A stretch of DNA of 7,640 nt from a crenarchaeote SCGC AAA261-N23 (GTDB lineage Archaea > Thermoproteota > Thermoprotei > Gearchaeales > Gearchaeaceae), in the NCBI GenBank assembly GCA_000375685.1, contig AQVQ01000051.1, positions 1 to 7,640 of the forward strand. Direction: 5' to 3'. The translations under genes and the position numbers were made by a program. This document shows, piece by piece, positions 6,698 to 7,640 of the stretch (position 1 is the first letter of the stretch; every line of letters begins with the position of its first letter). The notes beneath the pieces are model-generated. The model did no database searches, was not told the origin of the DNA, and saw only the letters and a program-made list of their open reading frames with translations.

Positions 6698-6825
6698 GGT
6701 ATTGAAACTGAAACAGGTGAAGAAATTACTGCAGATATGTTTGTTGTTGGTATTGGAATAAAGGTAAGTACTGATTTGGCAGAAAAAGCAGGTCTGGATG
6801 TTAACAATGGAATAATGGTTGATGA
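6690..6825 (+). repeat. 136-bp direct repeat, copy 2 (oxidoreductase gene)
   Basis: Identical to 6415-6550. This copy runs smoothly into the conserved C-terminal half of the oxidoreductase, so it appears to lie in its native downstream context, while copy 1 has the native upstream context. The two copies therefore seem to be one locus present twice. Confidence 0.97.
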
Positions 6826-7264
6826 ATTTCTAAGAACAAAAAAAGAGAATGTATATGCAGTAGGTGATGTAGCAAACTTCTATCATCCTTTATACGAGAC
6901 TCATATGCGTGTAGAACACTATGATGTGGCTGTTAAGCATGGTAAAATCGCAGGAGCCAACATGGCCGGACAAAATTCTTCCTTTAATGATCTTCCTTAC
7001 TTCTTCTCTTACATGTACAATCTCAACATTTATTCATGGGGAATGATTAAGGGTTATGACTACGTTGTTAAAAGAGGTCAAATTGATATAGAAAAAGGCT
7101 TTTTGCAGTTTTATTTCAAGAAGGGTCAAATGATAGCAGTTTTAGGGATAAACACTTTTAAGGAAACAGATGTTGCAAGGAAAATTATCATGTCGAAAAA
7201 GACCTTTGAAAATCCAGATATTTTAGCAGATAAAAATAGGAATTTGCAGGAGTTTCTAAATTAA
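6690..7264 (+). pseudogene. FAD/NAD oxidoreductase, C-terminal part (disrupted, 3' part)
   Basis: This is the continuation of the oxidoreductase, now in another frame. It begins with the second copy of the NAD-domain segment; the first ATG is at 6737 (MFVVGIGIKV). The second FAD-contact motif follows, RTKKENVYAVGDVANF (about 6832-6879), in which the AVGD aspartate normally binds the flavin ribityl chain. The C-terminal interface domain comes next, with ETHMRVEHYDVAVKHGKIAGANMAG, the spacing seen in ferredoxin-reductase/AIF-like enzymes. From 6737 there are 175 codons, too few for an enzyme, and no promoter or ribosome site is seen, so it is unlikely to be made as a separate functional protein. 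Joining 6550 directly to 6826 gives an in-frame gene of 317 codons plus stop from ATG 6036. The stop overlaps the convergent UbiA-like gene by 9 bp. Confidence 0.85.
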
Positions 7265-7640
7265 ATTTAAGCCTGCTATAATAAAACTTATAATTAACAG
7301 TGAAGCGAAAAGTATATTGTGTTTTGATGTTTCAGGATCAGCAGTTAAAGGAATTTGCTTTTTGAATTTTCTAATTAGTTGGATTGCTAAAGGCAAGGAA
7401 ATTAAAGTTATCAAAGATATCGGCTTGAATATTCCCAAAGCTACAAGTATTATAACTACTATGTTTGGCAAAATTATCAAAAAATCATAAAGCAATAGGG
7501 CTTTTTCCTTACCTAAAATTATGGGGATCGTTCTTGCTTTGGCTTCCTTATCATATTCAACATCCCTCAAATTGTTTGCATAATCTATAACAGCTTCAGA
7601 AAATCCGAAAGGGATTGAAGCTAAAATCGCAGAAGTTGTA
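7256..7640 (-). CDS. UbiA-family prenyltransferase, C-terminal part (MenA-like; cut by window edge)
   Basis: About 128 codons are open on the minus strand from the right edge to a TAG at 7256-7258. The first visible part reads TTSAILASIPFGFSEAVIDY, then ANNLRDVEYDKEAKARTIP, which is the second Asp-rich motif (N-x-x-R-D-x-x-x-D, then R-T) of the UbiA superfamily. That motif binds prenyl diphosphate through Mg2+. Hydrophobic membrane segments follow (LLYDFLIILPNIVVIILVALGIF, LITLISLPLAIQL and a last helix ILFASLLIISFIIAGLNLI). These integral membrane enzymes attach a polyprenyl chain to an aromatic ring or other acceptor. The layout resembles MenA (menaquinone synthesis), but archaeal UbiA proteins also act in lipid and other quinone pathways. 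A TTG at 7570 lies inside the motif as a leucine codon and is not the start; the true start is beyond the window. It overlaps the convergent oxidoreductase fragment by 9 bp. Confidence 0.9.
   Translation of the reverse strand, partial: TTSAILASIPFGFSEAVIDYANNLRDVEYDKEAKARTIPIILGKEKALLLYDFLIILPNIVVIILVALGIFKPISLITLISLPLAIQLIRKFKKQIPLTADPETSKHNILFASLLIISFIIAGLNLI
7543..7640. repeat. 98-bp window-end repeat, native copy
   Basis: Identical to 6600-6697. The left boundary is sharp (G7542 versus T6599); the right boundary is the window edge, so the repeat may be longer. This copy is in frame within the prenyltransferase gene and is the native one. Confidence 0.96.

Noticed and set aside
6526..6807. 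A 93-codon minus-strand frame across the rearranged block
   Set aside because: It mixes antisense of the oxidoreductase, the prenyltransferase fragment and sense-strand oxidoreductase residues (ITADMFVVGIGIK) from the inverted copy. It is a product of the joints, not a gene.
6415..6825. An invertible DNA switch or a new mobile element in the oxidoreductase gene
   Set aside because: There is no recombinase or transposase, no terminal inverted repeats bounding a unit, and every piece between the repeats is a copy of nearby sequence. Chimera or local rearrangement explains it with fewer assumptions.
7256..7570. A complete 104-residue membrane protein starting at 7570
   Set aside because: The codon at 7570 is TTG within the conserved Asp-rich motif; the frame stays open to the window edge and the upstream residues are typical UbiA sequence.
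6415..7640. CRISPR or tandem-repeat array
   Set aside because: There are only two copies each of two long coding-sequence repeats, with no regular short repeats or unique spacers.

Overview
The window reads as AT-rich archaeal DNA. The gene set points to archaea: an Lhr-type SF2 helicase followed by a COG1407-type phosphoesterase, a thiolase followed by its DUF35 partner, a DtxR-fold regulator and a UbiA-type prenyltransferase. Starts lack Shine-Dalgarno sequences, and several have an AT-rich TATA-like element about 20-35 nt upstream, as in archaea with short-leader or leaderless mRNAs. GTG and TTG starts are used. The lineage cannot be fixed from the sequence alone.

Layout. 1-288 (-): N-terminal 96 residues of an FAD-dependent pyridine nucleotide-disulfide oxidoreductase, cut by the left edge. 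289-358: divergent promoter region. 359-3797 (+): Lhr-like helicase and an overlapping metallophosphoesterase, probably one nucleic-acid-processing transcription unit. 3786-5936 (-): DtxR/MntR-fold regulator, thiolase and DUF35 Zn-ribbon/OB protein, the last two separated by 1 bp and expected to work together in acyl-CoA condensation or cleavage. 5937-6035: second divergent promoter region. 6036-7264 (+): a CDGSH iron-sulfur segment joined to the NAD-binding and C-terminal parts of an FAD/NAD oxidoreductase, disrupted in the middle. 7256-7640 (-): C-terminal part of a UbiA/MenA-like prenyltransferase, cut by the right edge.

The first 5.9 kb is ordinary, tightly packed archaeal sequence. The unusual part is 6.0-7.64 kb. 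There a 136-bp piece of the oxidoreductase gene occurs twice in direct orientation (6415-6550 and 6690-6825). Between the copies lie an inverted copy of 54 bp of the same gene (6550-6603, one mismatch) and a 98-bp copy of the right end of the window (6600-6697 = 7543-7640). Removing 6551-6825 restores one continuous 317-codon frame. That frame still lacks the FAD-binding N-terminal domain and breaks the CDGSH motif just before its ligand histidine. The missing kind of N-terminal domain is present, inverted, at the left edge of the window.

The simplest reading is a set of template-switching or assembly chimeras near a contig end, as in whole-genome-amplified or metagenomic DNA. A true local rearrangement that destroyed the gene is the alternative. 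I found no convincing new defence or mobile system.
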